The translations under genes and the position numbers were made by a program. This document shows positions 43,611 through 51,760 of a stretch of DNA of 64,000 nucleotides, piece by piece (the first letter of the stretch is position 1; every line of letters starts with the position of its first letter). The DNA is taken from assembly GCA_965229505.1 (NCBI GenBank), contig OZ245881.1, positions 2,976,001 through 3,040,000 on the forward strand. Reading direction: 5' to 3'. Source of the DNA: UBA6059 sp040219045 (GTDB lineage Bacteria > Bacteroidota > Bacteroidia > Cytophagales > Cyclobacteriaceae). The notes below the pieces were generated by a model. The model saw only the letters and a program-made list of their open reading frames with translations, had not been told where the DNA came from and searched no databases.

Positions 43611-44598
43611 ATCCCCTGAGCCATGCGACCAAATCCTGGATCGACTGAAATTTCTTAATACCTTCTGGATTTTCGGCCTGCCAAAAACCATCGGTCGTTT
43701 GACTTATTTTCAGTTCAGCATTCTCAGAAATAAAGAATCCAATTCGCTGCAGCATATTGGTAGTCCAGTAAAGCCAATCATCTTCTCCAGTTAGTACTAC
43801 AGGTGTTTCGCCTTTGGCAGCCAGCGCTGCTCGACCCGTTTTGATGTCAAATTCAAACCCTTCGTGATAGTAGGTCTCTTCCAGTTTCCCCGATAGGGCC
43901 AAGTCCTCGGGAGTCCCCGAAATTAAGGGCTGGTTGAAGTTGGTGAGCCAAAGTTGATCTGCGAGTTGGAGCGTCAATTGTAGTTCGTGAGTAGCCACGA
44001 GAATGGCTTTTCCTGTCGTTTTGGTGAGTTCTTTGAGTAGTCTCATGATCTCAACACGGTTGTTCATATCGAGGTGGGCAGTTGGCTCATCAAGTATGAT
44101 CAATTCCCCTTCTTGTGCAATCGCCCTGGCGATAAGAGCTTTCTGCAGCTGCCCATCGCTGAGTTCATACAACCGCTTGTTTTCGATGTAATTGATCCGT
44201 GTGCTGTCAATGGCCCACTGTACTTTTTCCCGATCCTCAGTACTTAATTGTCCTGTCCATGTGGTGTAGGGTGATCTCCCCAGCGCTACTAACTCAGTCA
44301 CCGTGAGATTGCCAGTTTGTATTGGATCGGTTAAGACAAGACTTACGCGCTTGGCTACATCAAGGCTGCTGTATTCAGTAAGTTCTTTATCCAATAAAAA
44401 TACCTTTCCCGATAGGGCAGGTTGAAGGTAAAGCAAGGTTCGCAGGAGGCTTGATTTCCCTACGCCATTTTGCCCCAGCAGACATACTAGTTCTCCCGAC
44501 TTCAGTGAAACATTGATGTCTTTAATGAGCTCTTTGACTTCCTTCTTATTGCGGTAGCCGACGGTCAAGTCTCCTGTATGTAGCACGATCTTAGCCAT
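43609..44598 (-). CDS. ABC transporter ATP-binding protein, probable cobalamin importer (BtuD-like)
   Basis: A 329-residue ATPase of the FecE/BtuD family: Walker A GQNGVGKSSLLRTLL, signature YELSDGQLQKALIARA, Walker B LIILDEPTAHLD and the switch His in VATHELQL. A C-terminal extension of about 75 residues (from about 255) is not part of the ATPase core; similar tails occur in Bacteroidota members. It is translated together with the permease (stop and start share one base). Cobalamin is inferred from the riboswitch-controlled receptor nearby; iron chelates are the alternative. Confidence 0.88.
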   Translation of the reverse strand: MAKIVLHTGDLTVGYRNKKEVKELIKDINVSLKSGELVCLLGQNGVGKSSLLRTLLYLQPALSGKVFLLDKELTEYSSLDVAKRVSLVLTDPIQTGNLTVTELVALGRSPYTTWTGQLSTEDREKVQWAIDSTRINYIENKRLYELSDGQLQKALIARAIAQEGELIILDEPTAHLDMNNRVEIMRLLKELTKTTGKAILVATHELQLTLQLADQLWLTNFNQPLISGTPEDLALSGKLEETYYHEGFEFDIKTGRAALAAKGETPVVLTGEDDWLYWTTNMLQRIGFFISENAELKISQTTDGFWQAENPEGIKKFQSIQDLVAWLRG

Positions 44599-45632
44599 CA
44601 GAAGAAGCGTTTTAGGTTACCACGACTGATAATAATCCAGATCACAACCGGGGCGCCAAGGATGGCTGTGACTGCATTGATGGGTAATGTGTGTTCGCTT
44701 CCCGGTAGCTGCGCGATCAGGTCGCAGATGAGCATCACTATGGCACCTAGAAGCAGTAGCAATGGAAATAAATAGCGATGGTCTGAGGTGTTGAAGATCA
44801 TTCTGGTAAGGTGAGGAAGGGCAACACCAATAAAGGCGATAGGGCCGCAGAAGGCTGTGATCGTACCGGCAAGTAGACTGGAGATAACGACAATCAGAAG
44901 GCGGGTTCTTTTGATATTGATGCCCATACTCATGGCGTAATTCTCACCGAGTAGGAGTGTGTTGAGCGGCTTGAGTAGTGCGATGGAGCCGATGAGTCCT
45001 GTGAGGATAACTGGAAAGAACACTATCATCTTATCCCAGGTGACTGTACCTAAGCTGCCAAAAGTCCAGGAGAGATAGGACTGGATCGACTCGGCCTGGC
45101 TGAAGAACTGCAGTATACTGACGATGGCCCCAGTCGCGCTTCCGAACATGAGCCCGACGATCAGCAGCGACATGTTATCCCTCAACCTAATGGCGGTGAT
45201 CACAACTAAGACCATCACTGCGGAGGCACCCACAGCTGCAGCCAGGGCGGTGAGGCCTGCACTTTGAGCAAACCCAAAAGTAGTACCTGCCATGATCAAC
45301 AGCGCTACGCCAAGACTGGCGCCCGAGCTGATCCCCAATACAAATGGACCGGCCAAAGGATTGCGGAAGAAAGTCTGCATGTGCATGCCCGTCACACCAA
45401 GTCCCATGCCTACCAATATTGCCGTGATGGCCTTAGGAAGACGGAAATTAAGCAGAATTTGGTGCCATGATGCTTTGATATCATTACCCAGGAGGTCATC
45501 GATGATCGCGCCTACCGGAATGTTGACCGACCCAACCGAAAGATCCAGGATCAGGAACACACAGAGCAGAATGAGCAACAACATAAGTTGTCTCCACCAG
45601 ACCTGTTTGTGCGTATGAGTTGCAGAAGGCAT
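44598..45632 (-). CDS. FecCD/BtuC-type ABC permease
   Basis: A 344-residue polytopic permease with about ten helices. Family motifs include LPKAITAILVGMGLGVTGMH, NPLAGPFVLGISSGASLGV, and the ATPase-coupling region GPIAFIGVALPHLTRM near the C terminus. It belongs to the iron-siderophore/haem/B12 importer class. It lies between the binding-protein gene (1-base gap) and the ATPase gene (1-base overlap). Substrate identity comes from context. Confidence 0.92.
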   Translation of the reverse strand: MPSATHTHKQVWWRQLMLLLILLCVFLILDLSVGSVNIPVGAIIDDLLGNDIKASWHQILLNFRLPKAITAILVGMGLGVTGMHMQTFFRNPLAGPFVLGISSGASLGVALLIMAGTTFGFAQSAGLTALAAAVGASAVMVLVVITAIRLRDNMSLLIVGLMFGSATGAIVSILQFFSQAESIQSYLSWTFGSLGTVTWDKMIVFFPVILTGLIGSIALLKPLNTLLLGENYAMSMGINIKRTRLLIVVISSLLAGTITAFCGPIAFIGVALPHLTRMIFNTSDHRYLFPLLLLLGAIVMLICDLIAQLPGSEHTLPINAVTAILGAPVVIWIIISRGNLKRFF

Positions 45633-45633
45633 G

Positions 45634-46746
45634 CTATTTCAATTGCCCGTAAAAATACAGATCGTAATCGGGAAGTGCTTCCGGGTGAATGATCTTGATC
45701 ATATCGGCGAGCACCATGTCAGGGCGCGCATAGCCCAGCTCGAGATAGGAGATACCCCCTCCCGGCCCTTTTCTTGCGCCGTAGGTATATACTTCACCTT
45801 GGCTAAATGGCTCAAAGGTTTGGTAGCGCGCGTCCGCTTGAGCCAATTGCTCCAAACTTTCCAAATGCGCTATGCCGATCCAGAGGTCAGCCTTTTGCGC
45901 TCGCTCGATTACTCCTTCAAAGCCTATTTCTATCCAGCCGCTGGAAGAATCATCGTTCCATAGGTATTGGCCTCCTGCATCCTCGATTACTTTGGCTCCC
46001 CAGTTCTTTCCTCCCGGCATATACCACGCATCGCCGTACATCAAGCCGCTCATTACAATTGGCTTGTTATCAACCTTGGCGACCTTTGATTGTAGAGCCA
46101 GATATTGACGTTCGATTTGATTGAATATAGAGTCTGCTTCCTCCAGACGGTCGTAGAGCGCACCGATCACTTTGATCCACTCAGCTCTACCGAGAATAGA
46201 CTCCTCCAGGTAGTCAGCATTGTAGATGATATCCACGCCCAACTCTGCCAGTTTATCTAGTTGCTGGGTCTCTCCACCCATGCTGAAGGCCATCACGGCA
46301 TCAGGCTCGAGTTCGATGAGTCGCTCTACATCGAGTTGGTTGCTAGTGCCTAATTCGATCAGTTCTCCTTTTTGAGCCCTGCGCCACTGGATAGTATCCG
46401 AGATATACTCGATGCTAGGAAATCCTACCAAAGTGTGAGCCACGCCCAACATTGACAATGCGGGAAGGTGTGTAGTAGAGGTGCAAACCATGCGCTCTAC
46501 TGGTATAGAAATACCTCCTTGATTAGCCCATTTTCTATTCAAATGGTAGGTTATTGGCTCTTTTGCTCCAGGGTAGGGTTGTGTCAATGTAATGATGATG
46601 GAGCCTTGATGGTCAGTGATTTCAAACCCTTTGGCATACTTCACTTCGATTGTCCGCCCTTGTGATTTGTCAGTTTCATCGCTTTTCGATTGTTGCTGGC
46701 AGGAAGCCATCGCCACAAATGAGAACAGAATAAGACCAATTCGCAT
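45634..46746 (-). CDS. ABC transporter substrate-binding lipoprotein (BtuF/FecB-like)
   Basis: A 370-residue lipoprotein with the lipobox FVAMASCQQQ. It is a class III (helical-backbone) binding protein: RMVCTSTTHLPALSMLGVAH, the inter-domain region DVERLIELEPDAVMAFSMGG, a long helix (YDRLEEADSIFNQIERQYLA) and a C-terminal lobe with WIEIGFEGVI. The FecB/BtuF family binds B12, haem or siderophores. It is the first gene of the btuFCD-like operon. There is no riboswitch in its 69-base leader, so it is controlled differently from the receptor operon. Confidence 0.9.
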   Translation of the reverse strand: MRIGLILFSFVAMASCQQQSKSDETDKSQGRTIEVKYAKGFEITDHQGSIIITLTQPYPGAKEPITYHLNRKWANQGGISIPVERMVCTSTTHLPALSMLGVAHTLVGFPSIEYISDTIQWRRAQKGELIELGTSNQLDVERLIELEPDAVMAFSMGGETQQLDKLAELGVDIIYNADYLEESILGRAEWIKVIGALYDRLEEADSIFNQIERQYLALQSKVAKVDNKPIVMSGLMYGDAWYMPGGKNWGAKVIEDAGGQYLWNDDSSSGWIEIGFEGVIERAQKADLWIGIAHLESLEQLAQADARYQTFEPFSQGEVYTYGARKGPGGGISYLELGYARPDMVLADMIKIIHPEALPDYDLYFYGQLK

Positions 46747-46762
46747 CTTGCAAGTCTAGCAT

Positions 46763-46793
46763 AAAAAAAGGCCTACCGGAAGGGTAAGCCTTT
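46763..46793 (-). terminator. Intrinsic terminator of the upstream Cys-pair protein gene
   Basis: On the minus strand, AAAGGCTTACC pairs with GGTAGGCCTTT over 11 bases (one T-G pair) around CTTCC and is followed by a run of seven T. It lies between 46816 and the btuF start at 46746, so it separates the two transcription units. The stem and loop contain the CTACCGGAA motif (46773-46781). Confidence 0.9.
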
Positions 46794-46815
46794 GATCTGA
46801 TATTTTCCTTTACAG

Positions 46816-47283
46816 CTACGCGTACTTCATGCTCTGAGCGCCCGCTTCCATCGTTGCATATTGCTTGACTTCCTCAAAAGTCTCAGCACCCAGGGACTTT
46901 TCGGCTGTGCCACCATCTGGCAAATCAAACTGGCCTTTAGTCTCCCACCATTTAGCAACATGCTCTTTGGCGATCGTTTCATCCACGTCAAAATGCCTGA
47001 TACAGCTTTCGCAGGTTAACCATGACTGGTCTTTTTCGGCAGTTTTTTGGAAGATGATCCCTCTCATTTTAGTGGCATTCTCATCTTTGGTCTTGAAGTG
47101 GGCATGCGTGTAAGACATAGTCTCCGGCTCCACCATTTTATGATCCCAGTAAGCTTTGGAGGATACTACCTGGCCTGTTGAGAGGGCGAATCCTTCACCT
47201 TCTTCCATATGTGCTTTGCATATTGAGCATGCCGCTGTTGCTTTCTTGACTTTCTTTTTAAAGACTTTATCGAATAATCCCAT
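46816..47283 (-). CDS. Hypothetical protein with two cysteine pairs
   Basis: A 155-residue soluble protein. A Lys-rich start (MGLFDKVFKKKVKKATAA) is followed by CSICKAHMEEG and, around residue 95, by CESCIRHFD; the two CxxC pairs may bind zinc. There is no signal peptide or membrane helix. It diverges from the B12 receptor operon and has its own terminator. I do not know the family, and a link to B12 uptake is only positional. Confidence 0.65.
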   Translation of the reverse strand: MGLFDKVFKKKVKKATAACSICKAHMEEGEGFALSTGQVVSSKAYWDHKMVEPETMSYTHAHFKTKDENATKMRGIIFQKTAEKDQSWLTCESCIRHFDVDETIAKEHVAKWWETKGQFDLPDGGTAEKSLGAETFEEVKQYATMEAGAQSMKYA

Positions 47284-47379
47284 TGTTGATGATTAGTATT
47301 TGACCTAGATCAATATCACGCAGATTACGTGGTTAGGTTGCAATTTTACGATCTATGTTACTCACAAAACAGTATTTGG

Positions 47380-47409
47380 TTACATTATTCATTTGTTTTT
47401 CTACCTTTG
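47380..47409 (+). promoter_or_regulatory. Probable promoter of the riboswitch-controlled receptor operon
   Basis: TACCTTTG at 47402-47409 fits the Bacteroidota -7 consensus TAnnTTTG. A TTG (about 47376-47378) lies 23 bases upstream, a little longer than usual. Transcription would start about 10-20 bases before the first conserved riboswitch element. Confidence 0.5.
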
Positions 47410-47429
47410 AATTTCAATTGGTTCGTCTT

Positions 47430-47620
47430 TGGTAAGCAAAGCCAAAGAGGATTAAAAGGGAATCCGGTGCATAGCAATATCAATCCGGAGCTGTCCCCGC
47501 AACTGTAAACCTGGATCGGAAAGCCGGTTCATGAAAGTTGATCTCACTCATGCCACTGTTCCACCTATCGGAATGGGAAGGTTGTCAACTTTCGGGTAAG
47601 CCAGGAGACCTGCCTATTGA
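47430..47620 (+). ncRNA. Cobalamin riboswitch
   Basis: All conserved blocks are present in order: AAGCCAAAGAGGATTAAAAG, GGGAATCCGGTGCATAGC, the core GAGCTGTCCCCGCAACTGTA and the B12 box AAGCCAGGAGACCTGCC at 47598-47614. A variable arm with long pairing lies between (TGAAAGTTGA with TCAACTTTCG). Downstream, GGCAG near 47649 and CTGCC near 47677 followed by TAGATTTTTC may form the expression platform. Adenosylcobalamin or methylcobalamin binding would lower expression of the receptor and the lipoprotein. Confidence 0.95.
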
Positions 47621-47714
47621 AACTAGAATTCAAAGCTTTCGGGTGAAAGGCAGAGAAGGTTTAGCGGCACAGATGCCTGCCTAGATTTTTCCTGATTATT
47701 CACAGTCAGTCTTT

Positions 47715-47744
47715 GAATTAAATTAAGTGGACTTAGTTTAATTC
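47715..47744 (+). promoter_or_regulatory. 13-bp hairpin ending at the BtuB-like start codon
   Basis: GAATTAAATTAAG (47715-47727) pairs with CTTAGTTTAATTC (47732-47744) over 13 positions, with one U-G pair and a four-base loop, TGGA. The last paired base is immediately before the ATG at 47745. Such a fold could hide the ribosome-binding region, adding a translational layer to the riboswitch. Confidence 0.6.
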
Positions 47745-49568
47745 ATGCGCCGACTTGTACCTACATTTTTGATTTGGCTTTGTGCAATAGCTGCTGTTGC
47801 ACAGATGGATACGCTCGTGCTCAAGGATGTCACCATCCTGGGGCAGTCGTGGACATCCTACGCCACAGGAGTGAAGGTCGACAGACTTGATCCAGATACC
47901 CTCACTGCAAGTCAGAGTCTGGCAGATTTACTCCAATCCAATGCACTTGCTTACCTGAAGGCTTATGGCAATGGACAGCTCTCTACGCTCAACATAAGAG
48001 GTACGAGTGCCAGCCAAAATGCAATTTTCTGGAATGGTATCAATAGCAATGTCAGCTCTTTGGGTTTGACGGACTTCTCGTTGACACCACTGGCTTTGGT
48101 AGATGATGTGAGTTTGCAATACGGTGCGGGGAGCTCATTGCTCGGCAGTGATGTCATTGGCGGTAGCGTACACTTGGGCTCCTCACCCAGAAGGATTAAT
48201 GACCTGTCATTGGCCTTAACACAAGGCAGCTTCGGACTCTGGGGAAGCCGGGCTAAGGCGAGGTATTATGCTGGTAAGTGGACAGGCGCGACGAGGATAC
48301 TCTACCAGACTAGCGAAAATGACTTTCCTTACCAGAATACTGCCATAGCGGGCAGTCCCACAGAGAAGATGGAGCATGCGGCTTTTGAGCAATCGGGGCT
48401 ATCGCAGGACATATGGTACGAAATCAATGCCAGGCATCAACTCAGCGCGCATCTCTGGTACCAATCAATGGACAGAGAGATCCAGCCCGGGCTCAATACT
48501 ACCCAGCGTGATGATCAGGATGATCAAACCATGAGAGGGCTTATCCAATGGTCTGCTGACTATGGCGATCATAACAGCACGCTCAAGCTGGCCCAGCTTC
48601 AAGATAGAATCGACTTCAATGGAGAAGTATCCATAATGCCGCGTACTTACTTCTCGTATGAGCATGAGTATGTTGGACATGACAACTGGAGCTTGAGAGG
48701 AGGGTTGAATTGGCAGATCCTTTCGGCGGATATAGATGCTTATCAAGATGAGATATCAGAAAACCGTCAGGACTTATTTGTTTCACTTGGCTGGTATCCT
48801 ACACCCAAGCTCAACCTTTCCGCCAACCTTCGCCAATCGTTAGTAGAAGGGTTTGATCCACCGATAACACCTTCGATCGGCTGGAGATACCTTGTCAATA
48901 GCTGGTTGGCCTGGACCGGCAACCTGGCTCGTTCATACCGCGTGCCCACGCTCAATGACCGCTACTGGAGGCCTGGGGGAAACCTTGACCTAAGGCCCGA
49001 GAGCGGCTATCATGCCGAGACCGGCCTAGAATTCACTCACTCAACGCTGAAGCACAAGTTGTCGACCTACTTTGGCGATATATCTGAGTGGATTGTCTGG
49101 CTACCGCAAGAAGGATACTGGGCGCCTGAAAACATTGATGAAGTAGAGATATTTGGGCTGGAGTATGAAGGCACTTGGCAGGTGACGAGTCAGTTTGACG
49201 TGAAAGCCTCCTATGCCTACAACAAATCGATCCGCACAGCGGGCGCTACCGACACTTTTGAAGGTAAACAGCTGCCCTATGTGCCCTTGCACCAACTCAA
49301 ATCTAACTTCAACTATCAGCATAAGTGGTGGTCCGTGGGTGGAGATGCGCAATGGACTAGTCAGCGCTTCACCAATGCAGACAACAGCGGCTCACTTGAT
49401 CCATTTTTCATGCTGGGACTGAGCGCTAATGCTCAAGTAGGGCAAGCCTGGTCATTCAGCATTCGTGCTAATAACCTGACTAACCAAGATTATCAACTAG
49501 TACGTAACAGGCCTATGCCAGGCCGTAATTATCAAATAACGATTCAACATAATTTCGACTTCAACTAA
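47745..49568 (+). CDS. btuB: TonB-dependent cobalamin receptor (BtuB-like)
   Basis: A 607-residue outer-membrane receptor. A signal peptide (MRRLVPTFLIWLCAIAAVAQ) leads into a short N terminus (MDTLVLKDVTILGQ) and the plug (SLADLLQSNALAYLKAYGNG, TLNIRGTSASQNAIFWNGI), then a 22-strand-type barrel ending PGRNYQITIQHNFDF. It is small for a TonB receptor, as BtuB proteins are, and has no carboxypeptidase-like N domain. A cobalamin riboswitch lies in its leader, which fixes the likely ligand. The propeller lipoprotein gene follows after 5 bases. Confidence 0.92.
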   Translation: MRRLVPTFLIWLCAIAAVAQMDTLVLKDVTILGQSWTSYATGVKVDRLDPDTLTASQSLADLLQSNALAYLKAYGNGQLSTLNIRGTSASQNAIFWNGINSNVSSLGLTDFSLTPLALVDDVSLQYGAGSSLLGSDVIGGSVHLGSSPRRINDLSLALTQGSFGLWGSRAKARYYAGKWTGATRILYQTSENDFPYQNTAIAGSPTEKMEHAAFEQSGLSQDIWYEINARHQLSAHLWYQSMDREIQPGLNTTQRDDQDDQTMRGLIQWSADYGDHNSTLKLAQLQDRIDFNGEVSIMPRTYFSYEHEYVGHDNWSLRGGLNWQILSADIDAYQDEISENRQDLFVSLGWYPTPKLNLSANLRQSLVEGFDPPITPSIGWRYLVNSWLAWTGNLARSYRVPTLNDRYWRPGGNLDLRPESGYHAETGLEFTHSTLKHKLSTYFGDISEWIVWLPQEGYWAPENIDEVEIFGLEYEGTWQVTSQFDVKASYAYNKSIRTAGATDTFEGKQLPYVPLHQLKSNFNYQHKWWSVGGDAQWTSQRFTNADNSGSLDPFFMLGLSANAQVGQAWSFSIRANNLTNQDYQLVRNRPMPGRNYQITIQHNFDFN

Positions 49569-49573
49569 AAATC

Positions 49574-50626
49574 ATGAAAAGGCATTTTTATTTATACTCA
49601 TTAACTGCAGTCATACTTCTTTTCTCTTCCTGTGGAGATGACGATGGCCCGGCACAGCCAACTGGCGATTATGCCAATGGAGTATTTGTGGTCAATGAAG
49701 GCAACTTCGGTGGAGGTAATGCATCAGTTAGCCATTTTGATCCGGTGAGTAGTACGGTATCGAAAAATGTCTTTTCTACCGTAAATGGAGCTGCGCTTGG
49801 AGATGTGGCCCAGTCCATGTCCCGATCCGGCGATCAGGCCTATATTGTATTGAACAACAGCACCAAAGTTGAGATTGTCAACTACGGCACATTTGCGTCG
49901 ACTGGTACGATTACCGAGGGGCTTGCTAACCCTCGCTACCTAGCGGTGAATGGAGATAGGGCCTTCATTAGCAACTGGGGCAACTTCGATGAAAACTTCC
50001 AGCTCGATCAGTCATTTATTGCGGTAGTTGACTTAGCAGATAATAGCCTCACGAGCAAAATCGATACGAATGATGGGGTGGAGCATATTTTTGTATTCGA
50101 CGGGAAACTGTTTGTGGCGAATAGTTTTACCAACACTGTCCAGGCCTTTGATATGGATACCTATGAGTTGCTCGGAACAACAGAATTGGCACAAGGGCCA
50201 GGGCAATTTGCTGTCGATGCAGATGATAATCTCTGGGTTATCTCACAAGGCAACTTCGCCGGTAATGATGGTGCGCTGACCTGTATCAATACCACGACAT
50301 ATGCTATTGAAAGAAGGGTCGGTCTGGACTTCAATCCGGCAAATCGATTGGTGGCCAATGATGCAGCTAATCTGCTCTATTTCTATCAAGGCAATACGAT
50401 CTACCAGTTCTCTTCCAGAGGTGCCGAGCCCGGTACCTTAGCAGAAATGACTGATTTCGTGGGTATTTACGGGATTGGCTATGATCAGGTGAATGAGTTG
50501 ATTTATGTAAGTGATGCTGTTGGTTTTGGTGGGGAAGGGAAAGTGGTAAGGCTCACCGTGGATGGCATTGAAGTGGACGAGTTTAGCGTGGGTACAGGAC
50601 CAAACAGCTTTGTGTTTACTCCTTGA
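49574..50626 (+). CDS. Surface beta-propeller lipoprotein, BtuG-like (DUF5074)
   Basis: A 350-residue lipoprotein with the lipobox LLFSSCGDDD and an acid-rich tether that resembles surface-export signals. The rest is a YncE-type seven-bladed propeller: NGVFVVNEGNFGGGNASVSH, VEIVNYGTFASTG, HIFVFDGKLFVANSF, VEIVNYG and FVFTP strands. In Bacteroides, BtuG propeller lipoproteins bind B12 very tightly and hand it to BtuB. The same riboswitch-controlled operon position here supports the equivalent role. It converges on meaB, with an 11-base overlap of the 3' ends. Confidence 0.88.
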   Translation: MKRHFYLYSLTAVILLFSSCGDDDGPAQPTGDYANGVFVVNEGNFGGGNASVSHFDPVSSTVSKNVFSTVNGAALGDVAQSMSRSGDQAYIVLNNSTKVEIVNYGTFASTGTITEGLANPRYLAVNGDRAFISNWGNFDENFQLDQSFIAVVDLADNSLTSKIDTNDGVEHIFVFDGKLFVANSFTNTVQAFDMDTYELLGTTELAQGPGQFAVDADDNLWVISQGNFAGNDGALTCINTTTYAIERRVGLDFNPANRLVANDAANLLYFYQGNTIYQFSSRGAEPGTLAEMTDFVGIYGIGYDQVNELIYVSDAVGFGGEGKVVRLTVDGIEVDEFSVGTGPNSFVFTP

Positions 50627-51620
50627 TATAGAATTTCTGAGTTATTTGATGGGCAGCTTTCTTAGGGTGGAGCTGTCCACTCAGTATCTGAGACTTTAGC
50701 AGCGTTAATTGCTCTTTAATCTGAGGATGACTCATCAGCCGTTGATTTAGATCATAGTTGATCTGACTTTGAAACCATTCCAGGTTTTGCTCGCTTCTAT
50801 GTTTTGCTAAATGTCCTGACTTTGTCATTTGATCTTTGAAGCTTTTTAGGGTTTCCCAGACCTCATTGACACCTGTGGATTTAAGAGAGGAGCAGGTCAT
50901 TACTCTAGGAAACCACTCATTCTCAGGTGGGGCAAAGAGATGTAGCGCTCCATTCAACTCAGTTTTCGCTTTTTTGGCAGCAGCGAGGTTATCTCCATCT
51001 GCTTTGTTTACTACGATGGCATCTGCCATTTCCATAATACCCTTCTTGATGCCCTGTAGCTCGTCACCAGCACCGGCTAAAGCTAGCAGGAGGAAGAAAT
51101 CGACCATTCCATGAACGGCTATTTCTGACTGCCCTACCCCCACAGTTTCAATTAATATCACGTTGAAGCCAGCTGCCTCACAGAGAATCATTGTTTCTCG
51201 TGTCTTACTTGCTACTCCACCTAAGGCTGATCCGGTGGGAGAGGGTCTAATAAAAGCTGAAGGGTTGTTAGATAAAGACTCCATGCGGGTCTTATCACCT
51301 AGAATACTGCCTTTGGTCTTCTGACTACTTGGGTCTATTGCCAGAATAGCCACTTTATGACCATCTTCAATGATATGATTCCCGACGGCCTCTATGAATG
51401 TGCTTTTTCCAACACCGGGCACACCCGTAATCCCTACTCTATAAGTGTCGCTCAAGGGGTTGAGAAGCTCTTCGATGATCTCATCCGCAAGCGCATTATC
51501 TGCAGGCAACTTACTTTCTATCAATGTGATAGCCTTGCTAAGTATCACTCTATTGCCCTGATTGATACCGTCGATATAGGCAGATTTTGAAAGACGAGAT
51601 GTCCGGGTGCTAAAACTCAA
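50616..51620 (-). CDS. meaB: Methylmalonyl-CoA mutase-associated GTPase MeaB
   Basis: A 334-residue G3E GTPase. The P loop is GITGVPGVGKSTFIEAVG. It is followed by AILAIDPSSQKTKGSILGDK, the switch region TVGVGQSEIAVHGMVD and the base-recognition VVNKADGD. MeaB loads and protects B12-dependent methylmalonyl-CoA mutase. No ATG is available upstream of the conserved N-terminal helix; TTG at 51620 is the best start. The location against a B12 uptake operon makes functional sense, although the mutase genes are not in the window. Confidence 0.93.
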   Translation of the reverse strand: MSFSTRTSRLSKSAYIDGINQGNRVILSKAITLIESKLPADNALADEIIEELLNPLSDTYRVGITGVPGVGKSTFIEAVGNHIIEDGHKVAILAIDPSSQKTKGSILGDKTRMESLSNNPSAFIRPSPTGSALGGVASKTRETMILCEAAGFNVILIETVGVGQSEIAVHGMVDFFLLLALAGAGDELQGIKKGIMEMADAIVVNKADGDNLAAAKKAKTELNGALHLFAPPENEWFPRVMTCSSLKSTGVNEVWETLKSFKDQMTKSGHLAKHRSEQNLEWFQSQINYDLNQRLMSHPQIKEQLTLLKSQILSGQLHPKKAAHQITQKFYIKE

Positions 51621-51643
51621 AATTGCATTTTTAGAATATCAAA

Positions 51644-51674
51644 TTGATTTAATTTTATAATGGACATAAATTTG
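51644..51674 (+). promoter_or_regulatory. Promoter of the CHASE2 gene
   Basis: TTG at 51644-51646 and TAAATTTG at 51667-51674 are separated by 20 bases, matching the Bacteroidota -33/-7 arrangement. The start codon lies 87 bases downstream in A/T-rich leader DNA. Confidence 0.65.
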
Positions 51675-51760
51675 CTATTTTTAATCTTTAAAGATTAGGG
51701 ATTTTACTTATTTGAAGAACTATTTGTTTGGTTTTCGAAAATCCTTAACACCGCGATCGC

